A DNA stretch of 53,877 nt, taken from Gammaproteobacteria bacterium. Lineage in GTDB: Bacteria; Pseudomonadota; Gammaproteobacteria; PS1; Pseudothioglobaceae. The notes below the pieces were generated by a model. It was not told the DNA's origin. It saw only the letters and a program-made list of their open reading frames with translations, and made no database searches. The stretch spans positions 1-53,877 of the forward strand of contig VMDI01000041.1 of the NCBI GenBank assembly GCA_008080915.1. The letters run 5' to 3'. This document shows, piece after piece, positions 29,257-38,706 of the stretch; position 1 is the first letter of the stretch; each line of letters opens with the position of its first letter. A program made the position numbers and the translations under genes.

Positions 29257-30621
29257 ATGCCAAAAGCCCATAAAGAGTTTGTATGTCGAGAGTGCGGAAG
29301 TGCACATCATCAGTGGGCAGGACAATGTCAAGATTGCAAAGCATGGAATACTCTTGATGAAATAATTATTTCAAAAAAATCAGGTCAAAAATCAGCAGTT
29401 TTAGATGATTTACCAGAATCTAAGATTGAAAGACTTTCCAATGTATCCTTAAATAATAAGAATCGTTCATCTAGTGGTTTTTCTGAACTCGATAGGACTC
29501 TCGGCGGTGGCTTTGTTGACGGATCAGTGGTATTGATTGGTGGTGATCCAGGAATTGGTAAATCTACTCTAATACTGCAAGTTCTTGAAAATCTTAATCA
29601 TCAGTCTGGGGCTCTGTATGTTAGTGGTGAGGAATCAGCAGAACAAATTAGTGATCGTGCAAAGCGAATTGGTGTCAAAGAGGATATTCTGATTCTAAGT
29701 GAGACTCATTTAGAGAGAATTTTATCTATTGCCAAACAGGCACAACCTAGAGCCATTGTTATTGATTCAATACAAACTATTTACTCTGATTTATCGACTT
29801 CTGCACCTGGATCAGTTTCTCAGGTTAGAGATTGCGCTTCTCATTTAACCCAATTTGCGAAGCAGACAAATACGGTTTTGATCATGATTGGACACGTTAC
29901 TAAAGGTGGTGCATTGGCAGGACCTCGAATACTTGAGCATATGGTGGATACAGTGCTCTATTTTGAAGGAGATCCTGGCGGCAGATATCGTGTTATACGA
30001 GCAGTAAAAAATAGATTTGGTGCAGTTAATGAAATAAGTGTTTTTGCAATGTTAGAAGAAGGTCTAAAACAGGTTGAAAATCCTTCGGCGATTTTTCTAT
30101 CGAATAAGTCTAATACCTCACCAGGGTCAATGGTGATGGTAACCCGAGAATCGTCTAGACCATTGCTTATTGAGGTACAAGCTTTAGCTGATCAGGCTTA
30201 TTCAAATCCAAGGAGAGTATCTGTTGGTTTTGATCAGAATAGACTCGCTCTTCAATTGGCAATTCTTAATAAACATGCAAATATAGCTTCTTTCGATAAA
30301 GATATTTTTATTAACATAGTGGGTGGTATTAAGGTTTCAGAGACTGCATCTGACCTAGTGGTGATTTTGTCTATAGTTTCTTCGATCAAAAATATTGTCA
30401 TTCCATCCGATTGGATTGCTTTTGGAGAGGTTGGACTAACGGGTGAAGTTAGACCTGTTTATAATGCGGAAGAGCGAATACAGGAGGCCAAAAAACATGG
30501 ATATAAAGTTGCAATTATTCCAAAACTCAATTCGCCTAAAAAGAAGATTTCTGGAATTGAAATTGTCACTGTTTCATATCTTGTAGATGCCATTAGATAT
30601 CTTTTAAAAGAATCCTCATAA
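29257..30621 (+). CDS. radA: DNA repair protein RadA
   Basis: FVCRECGSAHHQWAGQCQDCKAWNTL, Walker A GGDPGIGKSTLILQ, KNRFGAVNEI. Confidence 0.97.
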   Translation: MPKAHKEFVCRECGSAHHQWAGQCQDCKAWNTLDEIIISKKSGQKSAVLDDLPESKIERLSNVSLNNKNRSSSGFSELDRTLGGGFVDGSVVLIGGDPGIGKSTLILQVLENLNHQSGALYVSGEESAEQISDRAKRIGVKEDILILSETHLERILSIAKQAQPRAIVIDSIQTIYSDLSTSAPGSVSQVRDCASHLTQFAKQTNTVLIMIGHVTKGGALAGPRILEHMVDTVLYFEGDPGGRYRVIRAVKNRFGAVNEISVFAMLEEGLKQVENPSAIFLSNKSNTSPGSMVMVTRESSRPLLIEVQALADQAYSNPRRVSVGFDQNRLALQLAILNKHANIASFDKDIFINIVGGIKVSETASDLVVILSIVSSIKNIVIPSDWIAFGEVGLTGEVRPVYNAEERIQEAKKHGYKVAIIPKLNSPKKKISGIEIVTVSYLVDAIRYLLKESS

Positions 30622-30671
30622 CCCTTAAAAATTTCCGTGAAAAATCATCATATTTGATCTAGAATTTTCAA

Positions 30672-31949
30672 ATGATTTTAGATATTGTCTTTGCAGCTGG
30701 ATGTTTCTGGGGAGTTGAAAAACACTTCGAAAACATCGACGGTGTTATTGATGCTGTATCAGGTTATGCAGGTGGAAATTATGAGAATCCAAACTATGAC
30801 CAGGTGCTTAGTTATCGTAATATGCAAAGCAAGGATTTCTATGAATTCCTTAAAACTCTTGGCTTTGCAGATGAGACTTTGAAAGAAAAGGTCAAAGATA
30901 TTGTCAATCATACTGAAGCAGTAAAGGTGACTTATGATTCAACAAAAGTCTCCTCAGAGAAATTAATTAAAAGCTTTTGGGAGATTCATGACCCAACTCA
31001 AAAGAATCGTCAAGGTAATGACGTGGGCAACAATTACCGATCAGCCTTATTTTGGACTAATGATAATCAAAAAAGCATAGCTCATAAAACTAAGTCTGAT
31101 TTTCAAGCACTCTTGACCGCTAATGGGTATGGAAAGATAGTGACAGAAATTCAAAAATTGGATAAGTTTTGGCCTGCAGAAAACTATCATCAAGACTATT
31201 TAGTTAAAAATCCTAATGGTTACTGTCCAGATCATTCCACTGGAATTAAATTTGTACCCGTCAAAGATAACGAATTACTTGCTCAAAGTACTAATCAACC
31301 TAATGAGATTATTACTCCACTTGGTGGAAAAGAAGTATTGGTCGTTAATTCAGAAGATATCAATACTTGCTTCTTCTGTCTTCACTTTAAGGCTGACGTG
31401 GTATCAAAATATAAAGGCTCCACCCCCTTAAGAAGTGCCACTAAGTCAACAATTAAAGGTTTTGATATTGATAAAGTAATAGCAACACCAACTATCTTCT
31501 TTATTGAAAATGGAAAGCAGGTTAGTAAGCATGAGGGTTCACTTAAGCCAATTCAGTTCTATGAGCTATTAGGTAAATTCAAATTTGGAGAGAGTAGCGA
31601 AGAATATAACGTGGCCTTCAATAAAGGAACCGACCCAAGATTTTGTCAAAAATATGATCTTTTCAAAAATACGGGGGAAGGTCAATTTGTTGATGCATTG
31701 TCAGGTCAGCCCCTATTTGATACAAAATACCGCTTTAATTCTGGAACTGGTTGGCTCTCGTTTACACAACCCGTTAGTGAGCAGGTTTATGAAAAACCTG
31801 ACTATAGTTATGGAATGAATCGTATAGAAATAAAATCAAAAAGTAGTGATATCCACCTAGGTCATGTTTTTAACGATGGCCCTGATGGGAAGAGTCGTTA
31901 TTGCATCAACGCAACTGTACTAGAGTTTAGACCGGCTAAAGACAGTTAA
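30672..31949 (+). CDS. Three-domain methionine sulfoxide reductase: MsrA - thioredoxin-like (CFFC) - MsrB
   Basis: N-term AAGCFWGVEKHFENIDGV...NHTEAVKVTYD...GNDVGNNYRSALFW; middle EVLVVNSEDINTCFFCLHFKAD...ATPTIFFIENGKQV; C-term DALSGQPLFDTKYRFNSGTGWLSF...HLGHVFNDGPDGKSRYCINATVLEF. Confidence 0.88.
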   Translation: MILDIVFAAGCFWGVEKHFENIDGVIDAVSGYAGGNYENPNYDQVLSYRNMQSKDFYEFLKTLGFADETLKEKVKDIVNHTEAVKVTYDSTKVSSEKLIKSFWEIHDPTQKNRQGNDVGNNYRSALFWTNDNQKSIAHKTKSDFQALLTANGYGKIVTEIQKLDKFWPAENYHQDYLVKNPNGYCPDHSTGIKFVPVKDNELLAQSTNQPNEIITPLGGKEVLVVNSEDINTCFFCLHFKADVVSKYKGSTPLRSATKSTIKGFDIDKVIATPTIFFIENGKQVSKHEGSLKPIQFYELLGKFKFGESSEEYNVAFNKGTDPRFCQKYDLFKNTGEGQFVDALSGQPLFDTKYRFNSGTGWLSFTQPVSEQVYEKPDYSYGMNRIEIKSKSSDIHLGHVFNDGPDGKSRYCINATVLEFRPAKDS

Positions 31950-32539
31950 TAATCAACACCTTTTTGGGCTTTTATTTGCTGATTAAAAGCATGCTTAATC
32001 TCTTTAACATCGCTTACTGTGTCAGCTATATCGATTAATGATTGTTTTGCATTTCTACCAGTGATAACTATATGTTGTTGAGCAGGTCTATTACTTATAG
32101 CTTTTAATACTTCTTCTTCTGGGAGATATTCGTATGAGAGCATATAAGTCAGTTCATCTAGTACTACTAAATTAATATTTGGATCTACAAGAAAATTAAG
32201 AGCATATTCCCATGCCTCTTTTGCTTTTTCGATGTCATGAGTTTTATCTTGACTATCCCACGTAAAACCGGAGCGCATATGCTTAATATTTATATTTTTA
32301 TGCTGAGATAAAAAATGATCTTCACCACTTGGTTGGTCTCCTTTAAGAAATTTAACCATTCCTACTTTCATATCATAACCCAGAGCACGGCAGATCATTC
32401 CAAATGCTGAAGTTGATTTACCTTTTCCATTGCCAGTCAAAAGGACAATCACACCTTTATCAATATTGGCTTCAGATATTTTTTTATCGATATGAGCTTT
32501 TTTACGCATCATGCGCTCTTTGTAATTTTTATCGCTCAT
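31946..32539 (-). CDS. cobO: Cob(I)yrinic acid a,c-diamide adenosyltransferase
   Basis: KGVIVLLTGNGKGKSTSAFGMICRALGYDMKVGMVKFLKG, VVLDELTYMLSYEYL, VITGRNA. Confidence 0.93.
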   Translation of the reverse strand: MSDKNYKERMMRKKAHIDKKISEANIDKGVIVLLTGNGKGKSTSAFGMICRALGYDMKVGMVKFLKGDQPSGEDHFLSQHKNINIKHMRSGFTWDSQDKTHDIEKAKEAWEYALNFLVDPNINLVVLDELTYMLSYEYLPEEEVLKAISNRPAQQHIVITGRNAKQSLIDIADTVSDVKEIKHAFNQQIKAQKGVDY

Positions 32540-32541
32540 GT

Positions 32542-33129
32542 TTATATGTTTTTAGATTGAGAGCTTAATACCGAAAAGGAAAAAACTTTATTAACAGTGA
32601 GAAGTATTGAAATGAAAAGGAGCCAGAAGATACTTGGGATTGTCTCGACAAAGAACCATTTTGAAAGATAATCAAAATACAAACTAAATCCATTATTGGT
32701 AAATGTCTCTGTAAAGACATAATAGCTGGTTGTTGCAATAAGCCATTGAAGAGAAATCAATAAAAATAAGCCCAAATAAACTTGAAGAGATGAGAAACTA
32801 ATTTCAATAGAGTTGATGTATCTACTCATCCAGAATAGCAGATAGTATGAAGCAATAAGTAGGAGATACCCAGGTGTGATACAGTTTGCAGATACTCCAT
32901 CATAAAGAATTGCGTAATTGTCTATCGCAACTGAAAGTAGGACGATACAATTTACATAAAAATATTTTCTGAGATATATGGCTGATAAGATGATGGCAGG
33001 TATCGTGAAATCAACCAGAGTATGACCTAGGATTGAAATACTGTTATGAGATCTAGTTAAAATTATCAAACCACAAATACTTATAAAGATGTATTTGTAA
33101 AAACTTGAATCGAATAATTTTGATTTCAT
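32542..33129 (-). CDS. btuM: Putative BtuM-like solitary ECF-type S component for cobalamin (195 aa, about six TM)
   Basis: Multi-TM protein between btuB-like and cobO genes under a cobalamin riboswitch; length and loop motif GVSANCITPGY with Cys83 fit what I recall of the BtuM family. Confidence 0.6.
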   Translation of the reverse strand: MKSKLFDSSFYKYIFISICGLIILTRSHNSISILGHTLVDFTIPAIILSAIYLRKYFYVNCIVLLSVAIDNYAILYDGVSANCITPGYLLLIASYYLLFWMSRYINSIEISFSSLQVYLGLFLLISLQWLIATTSYYVFTETFTNNGFSLYFDYLSKWFFVETIPSIFWLLFISILLTVNKVFSFSVLSSQSKNI

Positions 33130-33148
33130 CTTGTAATCATACTATTAA

Positions 33149-35110
33149 TTAAAAAGAAAATTTTATAGATGCTGATATATCTCTGGCGATTAAACCTGGA
33201 TAAATCTTATCATCATACAGCCAGGTGCCATAAGTTTCTTTAAATATATTTTTCACATCAAAAATAAATTCAGCATCGTTATTTATTAGGTATTTGTAAT
33301 TGAAATCTGTGGAATTGAAAGCCTTTTGTTTTTGAGAGAAATTATTTAAAAAGTCTTCTTCTGCGAATGCCTTGCTTCTGTATTTATGACTGATCCGAAT
33401 AGATGAAGCTTGACTGGGTTTCATATTTAATCCAAGGCTCAGATTATGTCTTGATACCATAGGTAAAAATTTACCTGAGTAGTTCGAATTCAAGTCCTCA
33501 GAGTCAATTTTTGCAATGATGTAAGCATAATTGAAATCAGTATTAATTCCATTATCTAATTGTGTTCTATTTTGTAATTCAAAGCCATATTTATGAGACT
33601 TATCCAAGTTGGTATTTTTATCGTTCGCAAAGTCATTAGCGCCACCAGGATTTGTCTTGTAAAGGTACATCTCATTCTGAATATTTGATCGAAAAATAGA
33701 TATTTTGGTATTAGTATTTTGATTCAATAAATTTAGACCAATATTTATAGTATCTGTTGTTGTTGGTTTAATAAAACCTTTAAATAAATAATCATTAACA
33801 TCCAAATCATAATGCATAAGATCATCAACAGAAGGAGAGGAGAAAGACTTATTGAGATTAGCAAACAAATAACTATCTTCGTTTAATTTTTTATTAATTC
33901 CTAGTTCATATGCAGACTCATGGAAATTTTTACTTTCATTGGTCGAGTTATTTTTGTATTGATAACTTATCTTTTCATTTCGAATGCCTGCATTCAACTT
34001 AATGTCATCAAAAGAGTATGAAACTTTTGAGAAAATTCCTAAATTATCTTTTGCTATAAACCCTGATGAACCCTCTCTTTCACCATCAGAGACATTAACG
34101 CCAGAGTGCACTTGGAGATTATTATTTGTATACTCAAGTGTAGAGTCTATTTTTTTTAAGTCATAATTCTCAATATACCTACTTCCCCACCATTGAAGAT
34201 AGTTAGTTTCTTTATCCTCATAAGATAGGTGATTTAGTAATTTCAATTGAGAGTCCAACTCAATTGTTTGTTCAAAATTAACCACCTGAGATCCAATTAT
34301 TGATTGTGTGAAATTCCTATTTACATAATTTGCGAATGGATTACTGTTAAATTGCTCAAGGGTCTGAGTATTGGGATAGTTATTTTTGATTTCATTTTTT
34401 GAGAATGAAATAGATGAATGGTTTATGGATTTATCACTTTTAGATAGAACAACACTAAAATTTTGCTGATTACTTGAGTCATTCACCCCAATTGGGTCAC
34501 TGGAGGAATAACCATTGTGACTCCTATTACTACCTGACATACCAAGGTCGAATTTATCGATATTTTGAGTGAGATTAAATGATAATTCTTTAGCTCCATA
34601 GTTACCAGTTTTAATTTGTGAATAATTATTTGACTCTTTAGTAAAGATATTAATTACTCCAGCGCTTGCATTATCTCCAAATTGAATTGAACCAGACCCT
34701 TTGATAATTTCAATCTTTTCAATGCTATTTATGTCAATAATTGTTAAATTAGGTAGATCGTTGTCGATATTGTTGAGCTTTCTACCGTTTAGAAAAATAG
34801 ATATGTGTTTAATTCCATTAGTTAAACCAAAACCACGAAGATCAACTTGTTGAGCAAATTTATTGCCAGAACTAGGCACAAAGCTAACTGAAGAATGTTT
34901 GGTCAAAAAATCATATAAATCAACTGATGCAGATTTCTTGATATCGTCTTTTGTATAGACTTCATGAGCAAATGAAGAGTTGCTTGAATAATCTCCATGA
35001 AAGTTTGATTCAAAAATTACAGGGTTTAAATAGATAGGAATAGGTCCAATAGTGGCAAATAGCTTTAAGGGTAATATTCCAAATAGTAAGACTAATCTTT
35101 TAATGCGCAT
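33149..35110 (-). CDS. btuB: TonB-dependent outer-membrane receptor, BtuB-type
   Basis: Plug motifs SVDLYDFLTKHSSVSF, VDLRGFGLTNGIKHISIFLNGRKLNNIDN, IEKIEIIKGSGSIQFGDNASAGVINIFTK; C-terminal F; cobalamin riboswitch upstream. Confidence 0.85.
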   Translation of the reverse strand: MRIKRLVLLFGILPLKLFATIGPIPIYLNPVIFESNFHGDYSSNSSFAHEVYTKDDIKKSASVDLYDFLTKHSSVSFVPSSGNKFAQQVDLRGFGLTNGIKHISIFLNGRKLNNIDNDLPNLTIIDINSIEKIEIIKGSGSIQFGDNASAGVINIFTKESNNYSQIKTGNYGAKELSFNLTQNIDKFDLGMSGSNRSHNGYSSSDPIGVNDSSNQQNFSVVLSKSDKSINHSSISFSKNEIKNNYPNTQTLEQFNSNPFANYVNRNFTQSIIGSQVVNFEQTIELDSQLKLLNHLSYEDKETNYLQWWGSRYIENYDLKKIDSTLEYTNNNLQVHSGVNVSDGEREGSSGFIAKDNLGIFSKVSYSFDDIKLNAGIRNEKISYQYKNNSTNESKNFHESAYELGINKKLNEDSYLFANLNKSFSSPSVDDLMHYDLDVNDYLFKGFIKPTTTDTINIGLNLLNQNTNTKISIFRSNIQNEMYLYKTNPGGANDFANDKNTNLDKSHKYGFELQNRTQLDNGINTDFNYAYIIAKIDSEDLNSNYSGKFLPMVSRHNLSLGLNMKPSQASSIRISHKYRSKAFAEEDFLNNFSQKQKAFNSTDFNYKYLINNDAEFIFDVKNIFKETYGTWLYDDKIYPGLIARDISASIKFSF

Positions 35111-35125
35111 GTTTTAATAAGCGAT

Positions 35126-35158
35126 AGAAAACATACAGCATTAACTGTATTTTTTTCT
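35126..35158 (-). promoter_or_regulatory. Hairpin between riboswitch aptamer and btuB start (candidate expression platform)
   Basis: AGAAAACATACAG-cattaa-CTGTATTTTTTTCT (plus-strand reading), near-complete 13-bp stem. Confidence 0.4.
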
Positions 35159-35169
35159 AACGCACCACC

Positions 35170-35290
35170 CATCGTAGTTGTTAAAAATTACCAAACCATG
35201 TATCGGACTTTAACCGTTGCGAGGGCAGTATTGGATTTTCACCAATTTCCAGAGGATTTAGCTTCGAACATTATACTTTATCGCAGTTTT
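35170..35290 (-). ncRNA. Cobalamin riboswitch
   Basis: Minus strand reads GGAAATTGGTGAAAATCCAATACTGCCCTCGCAACGGTTAAAGTCCGATACATGG, matching the B12-box core (GGTGxAAxxCC...CTGxCCCxCGCAAC..GT..GTCxGA). Outer bounds approximate. Confidence 0.92.
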
Positions 35291-35386
35291 AAAATTGCTA
35301 TGTAGAGACTATTCAAAGCAAAAAAATACAAGGTATTGATGTAAAATTCTGTGCTTTATTATTGATTTTTAATTGGAGATATTTTA

Positions 35387-36466
35387 ATGAGTCAAGCCTA
35401 CAATTTCAGTGCTGGTCCGGCGATGCTTCCTCGTGAGGTCTTGGAAAAAATGCAAAGCGAATTACTAGACTATGGAAAAGCAAAAGCCTCAGTTATGGAA
35501 ATTTCGCATAGGGGTGCTGACTTTATGGAATTAGCGCAAAAATCTGAGCAAGATCTTCGTGATCTAATGGGTATTCCTAATAACTTTAAGGTGCTTTTTC
35601 TTCAAGGTGGCGCCTCAGCTCAGTTTTCTATGGTTCCTATTAATCTCTTAAGGGGTAAAAATATCGCAAGTTACGCACATACTGGTCATTGGTCAAAGAA
35701 GGCTATCGCTGAAGCGAAAAGATATTGCGATGTTAATGTGGTGACTGATAGCTCTGAAAATAAATATACAGATATCGATGATTTTTCGAACTGGAATATT
35801 GATGCTAATTCGGCATATCTTCATTACACACCGAATGAAACAATTGCTGGCCTGGAGTTTGATTACACGCCAGAGGTAGATATACCGTTGGTTGCAGATA
35901 TGTCTTCAACTATCCTTTCAAGACCCATAGATGTTTCAAAATATGGTGTTATTTATGCAGGCGCTCAAAAGAATATTGGTCCAGCTGGATTAACGATTGT
36001 TATTGTTAGAGAAGATCTCATTGGTAAAGTAGTTGAAAATCAACCAATCCTATTTAATTACGAGACTCAGTCAACGAATGATTCTATGTATAACACACCT
36101 TCAACCTTTGCTTGGTATGCAGCTGGTAGAGTGTTTGAGTGGCTGAAAGAAAAGGGTGGTGTTGAAGGAATGGCAAAAATTAATCAAAGTAAAGCTCAGA
36201 AACTTTATAGTGTGATTGATGAGTCTGATTTTTACTCAAATCCAGTTGCAGTTAAATATCGTTCTTGGATGAATGTGCCATTTATTTTAGCTGATGACTC
36301 TTTAGATAAACTTTTCCTTGAGAAAGCTTATGAAGCAAACCTACTTGCTCTAAAAGGGCATAGGAGTGTTGGTGGAATGAGAGCTAGTATTTATAATGCG
36401 ATGCCAGAGTCAGGTATTGATGCACTAATCAATTTTATGAAAGCTTTTGAAAAGGAGCACGCATAA
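35387..36466 (+). CDS. serC: Phosphoserine aminotransferase
   Basis: YNFSAGPAMLPREVLEKMQSELLDYG, LFLQGGASAQFSMVPINLL, YAGAQKNIGPAG. Confidence 0.97.
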   Translation: MSQAYNFSAGPAMLPREVLEKMQSELLDYGKAKASVMEISHRGADFMELAQKSEQDLRDLMGIPNNFKVLFLQGGASAQFSMVPINLLRGKNIASYAHTGHWSKKAIAEAKRYCDVNVVTDSSENKYTDIDDFSNWNIDANSAYLHYTPNETIAGLEFDYTPEVDIPLVADMSSTILSRPIDVSKYGVIYAGAQKNIGPAGLTIVIVREDLIGKVVENQPILFNYETQSTNDSMYNTPSTFAWYAAGRVFEWLKEKGGVEGMAKINQSKAQKLYSVIDESDFYSNPVAVKYRSWMNVPFILADDSLDKLFLEKAYEANLLALKGHRSVGGMRASIYNAMPESGIDALINFMKAFEKEHA

Positions 36467-37623
36467 TGTATCGAGTTTTAACCCTAAATAATATTTCATC
36501 AGTAGGCCTTGAAAAGTTACCAAGAGATGGTTATGAAATTTCATCTGATGCTAATGATCCAGATGCCATTCTTGTCAGAAGTGCAAAAATGCATGATATG
36601 GAGATTGGAGAAAATCTGAAAGCAGTGGGCAGAGCTGGAGCTGGTGTAAATAATATTCCTCTTGATAAGATGAGTGAAAAGGGAGTTGTGGTATTTAATG
36701 CTCCTGGTGCAAATGCTAATGCGGTGAAAGAATTGGTTATTTCTTCGATGTTACTAGCCTCCAGAAATATCTGCCAAGCATGGGATTATGTTCGCGGACT
36801 TCCAATAGATAATTTAAAGGTGGCTGTTGAAGAAGGAAAGAAAAATTATGCAGGTTCAGAATTGCCAGGCAAAACTTTAGGAATTGTTGGACTTGGTGCA
36901 ATTGGAGTGCAAATTGCAAATGCTGCTCATGCATTGGGCATGAATGTTATTGGTTTTGATCCCTCTATTACTATTAAAAGTGCATGGAAGCTTTCTTCCG
37001 GTGTTGAACAAGCTATTAGTATTGATGAGCTTTTTTCTAAGAGTAATTTTGTGTCTTTTCATGTGCCTCTCACTGAGGGTACTAAAAATATTCTTAACGA
37101 GACTAGAATAAAACTACTTCCAAAAGATGCAGTGATTTTAAATTTTGCGAGAGATGGCATCGTTGATGAAGATGCTCTTGAGAAAGCGTTAGATGATGGT
37201 TCAGTAAAATACTACGTAACTGATTTTCCTATTGATTCTAGAAAAAATCATGAGCGTGTAATCGCATTACCACATCTTGGTGCTTCTACTCAAGAAGCAG
37301 AAGATAATTGTTCAGTTATGGTGGCTCACCAGATTAAAGATTACTTGGAAAATGGAAATATTTTGAATTCGGTTAACTTTCCCGAAGCTGTTATGCCAAG
37401 AGCTGGAAAAGAGCGTTTAGCTATTACTAATAAAAACATTCCAAATATGGTCGGACAAATTAGTACTGCGATTGCTGATATGGGTGGTAATATTGTAGAT
37501 ATGTTAAACAAATCTAGAGATGATGTTGCCTACACTCTAGTAGATCTAGAAAATGAAATCTCAGATGATGTAATTAATAAATTGTCTGAAGTTGAAGGCA
37601 TACTGACCGTCAGAAAGATATAA
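36466..37623 (+). CDS. serA: D-3-phosphoglycerate dehydrogenase with ACT domain
   Basis: AVGRAGAGVNNIPLDKMSEKGVVVFNAPGANANAVKELVI, LGIVGLGAIGVQIANAA, ALPHLGASTQEAEDNC, C-terminal ACT-like region. Confidence 0.92.
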   Translation: MYRVLTLNNISSVGLEKLPRDGYEISSDANDPDAILVRSAKMHDMEIGENLKAVGRAGAGVNNIPLDKMSEKGVVVFNAPGANANAVKELVISSMLLASRNICQAWDYVRGLPIDNLKVAVEEGKKNYAGSELPGKTLGIVGLGAIGVQIANAAHALGMNVIGFDPSITIKSAWKLSSGVEQAISIDELFSKSNFVSFHVPLTEGTKNILNETRIKLLPKDAVILNFARDGIVDEDALEKALDDGSVKYYVTDFPIDSRKNHERVIALPHLGASTQEAEDNCSVMVAHQIKDYLENGNILNSVNFPEAVMPRAGKERLAITNKNIPNMVGQISTAIADMGGNIVDMLNKSRDDVAYTLVDLENEISDDVINKLSEVEGILTVRKI

Positions 37624-37626
37624 ATT

Positions 37627-38706
37627 ATGACAAAAAAATCACTTGATGAACTTAGACAAAAGATTGACTCTATTGATGAAAATATTCAATCTCTAATTGC
37701 AGATAGAGCAAAGTTAGCAAAAGAAGTTGCTGAAGTTAAGAAGTCTATACAAGATAGTGATGTTTTTTACCGTCCAGAAAGAGAGGCTCAGGTTCTTAGG
37801 GCAATAATTGAAAGAAATAAGAGTCTTATCAAAGATAAAGATATGGCGCATATTTTCAGAGAAATTATGTCAGCTTGTTTGGCTGTTGAGCAGCCTTTAA
37901 AGGTTGCTTATTTAGGTCCCGAAGGAACCTTCACTCAAGAAGCAGCATTGAAACATTTTGGTCATGCAGTTTCAACCATCGATTGCGCAAGTATTGATGA
38001 CATTTTTGAAGAGGTTGAAAAGGGCGTTGCTAAATACGGTGTTGTTCCAATTGAAAATTCATCTAACGGTGTTGTAGGTGGAACAGTAGATATGCTTTAT
38101 TCTCATAAGCTTAAGGTTTGTGGTGAGGTTGAAATATCGATTCAACATCAATTAATGACAGCAGACGTTAATCAAGAGATTAAGGTAATTTACGCTCATC
38201 AACAGGCATTAGATCAATGCAGAAGATGGTTGGCAAATCATTATCCTAACTGTGAGTTAAGGCCAGTTTCTTCTAACGCGTTGGCTGCTAGAATTGTCAC
38301 TCAAGAATCTAATGCTGCTGCAATTGCATCTGAAGCAGCACTGGGTTTATATAACCTTGAAAGACTTGCTAAAAATATTGAAGACAAGACAGGAAACATA
38401 ACCAGATTCTTAATTCTTGGCAAGGAGAGCGTATCTCCATCTGGCAAGGATAAAACTTCTTTATTGGTAGTTGCTAAGCACGAGTCTGGTTCTCTATTTA
38501 ATATTCTTGAGCCGTTTAAAGATAATGATATCAATATGCTGCAGTTAGCTAGACATCCAATACCAGGTGTGAAATGGGAGTATTTATTCCTAATTGATAT
38601 TGAAGGACATGCAGAAGATCCTGAAGTTAACAAAGCTCTTTCGGCTGTCAAAGATAGAGTTTTAAAACTTGATGTCTTAGGGTCATATCCAATCTGCGTT
38701 CTATGA
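37627..38706 (+). CDS. pheA: Bifunctional chorismate mutase/prephenate dehydratase
   Basis: LDELRQKIDSIDENIQSLIADRAKLAKEVAEVK (CM) then YLGPEGTFTQEAALKHFG, PIENSSNGVVGGTVDML, ACT domain. Confidence 0.96.
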   Translation: MTKKSLDELRQKIDSIDENIQSLIADRAKLAKEVAEVKKSIQDSDVFYRPEREAQVLRAIIERNKSLIKDKDMAHIFREIMSACLAVEQPLKVAYLGPEGTFTQEAALKHFGHAVSTIDCASIDDIFEEVEKGVAKYGVVPIENSSNGVVGGTVDMLYSHKLKVCGEVEISIQHQLMTADVNQEIKVIYAHQQALDQCRRWLANHYPNCELRPVSSNALAARIVTQESNAAAIASEAALGLYNLERLAKNIEDKTGNITRFLILGKESVSPSGKDKTSLLVVAKHESGSLFNILEPFKDNDINMLQLARHPIPGVKWEYLFLIDIEGHAEDPEVNKALSAVKDRVLKLDVLGSYPICVL

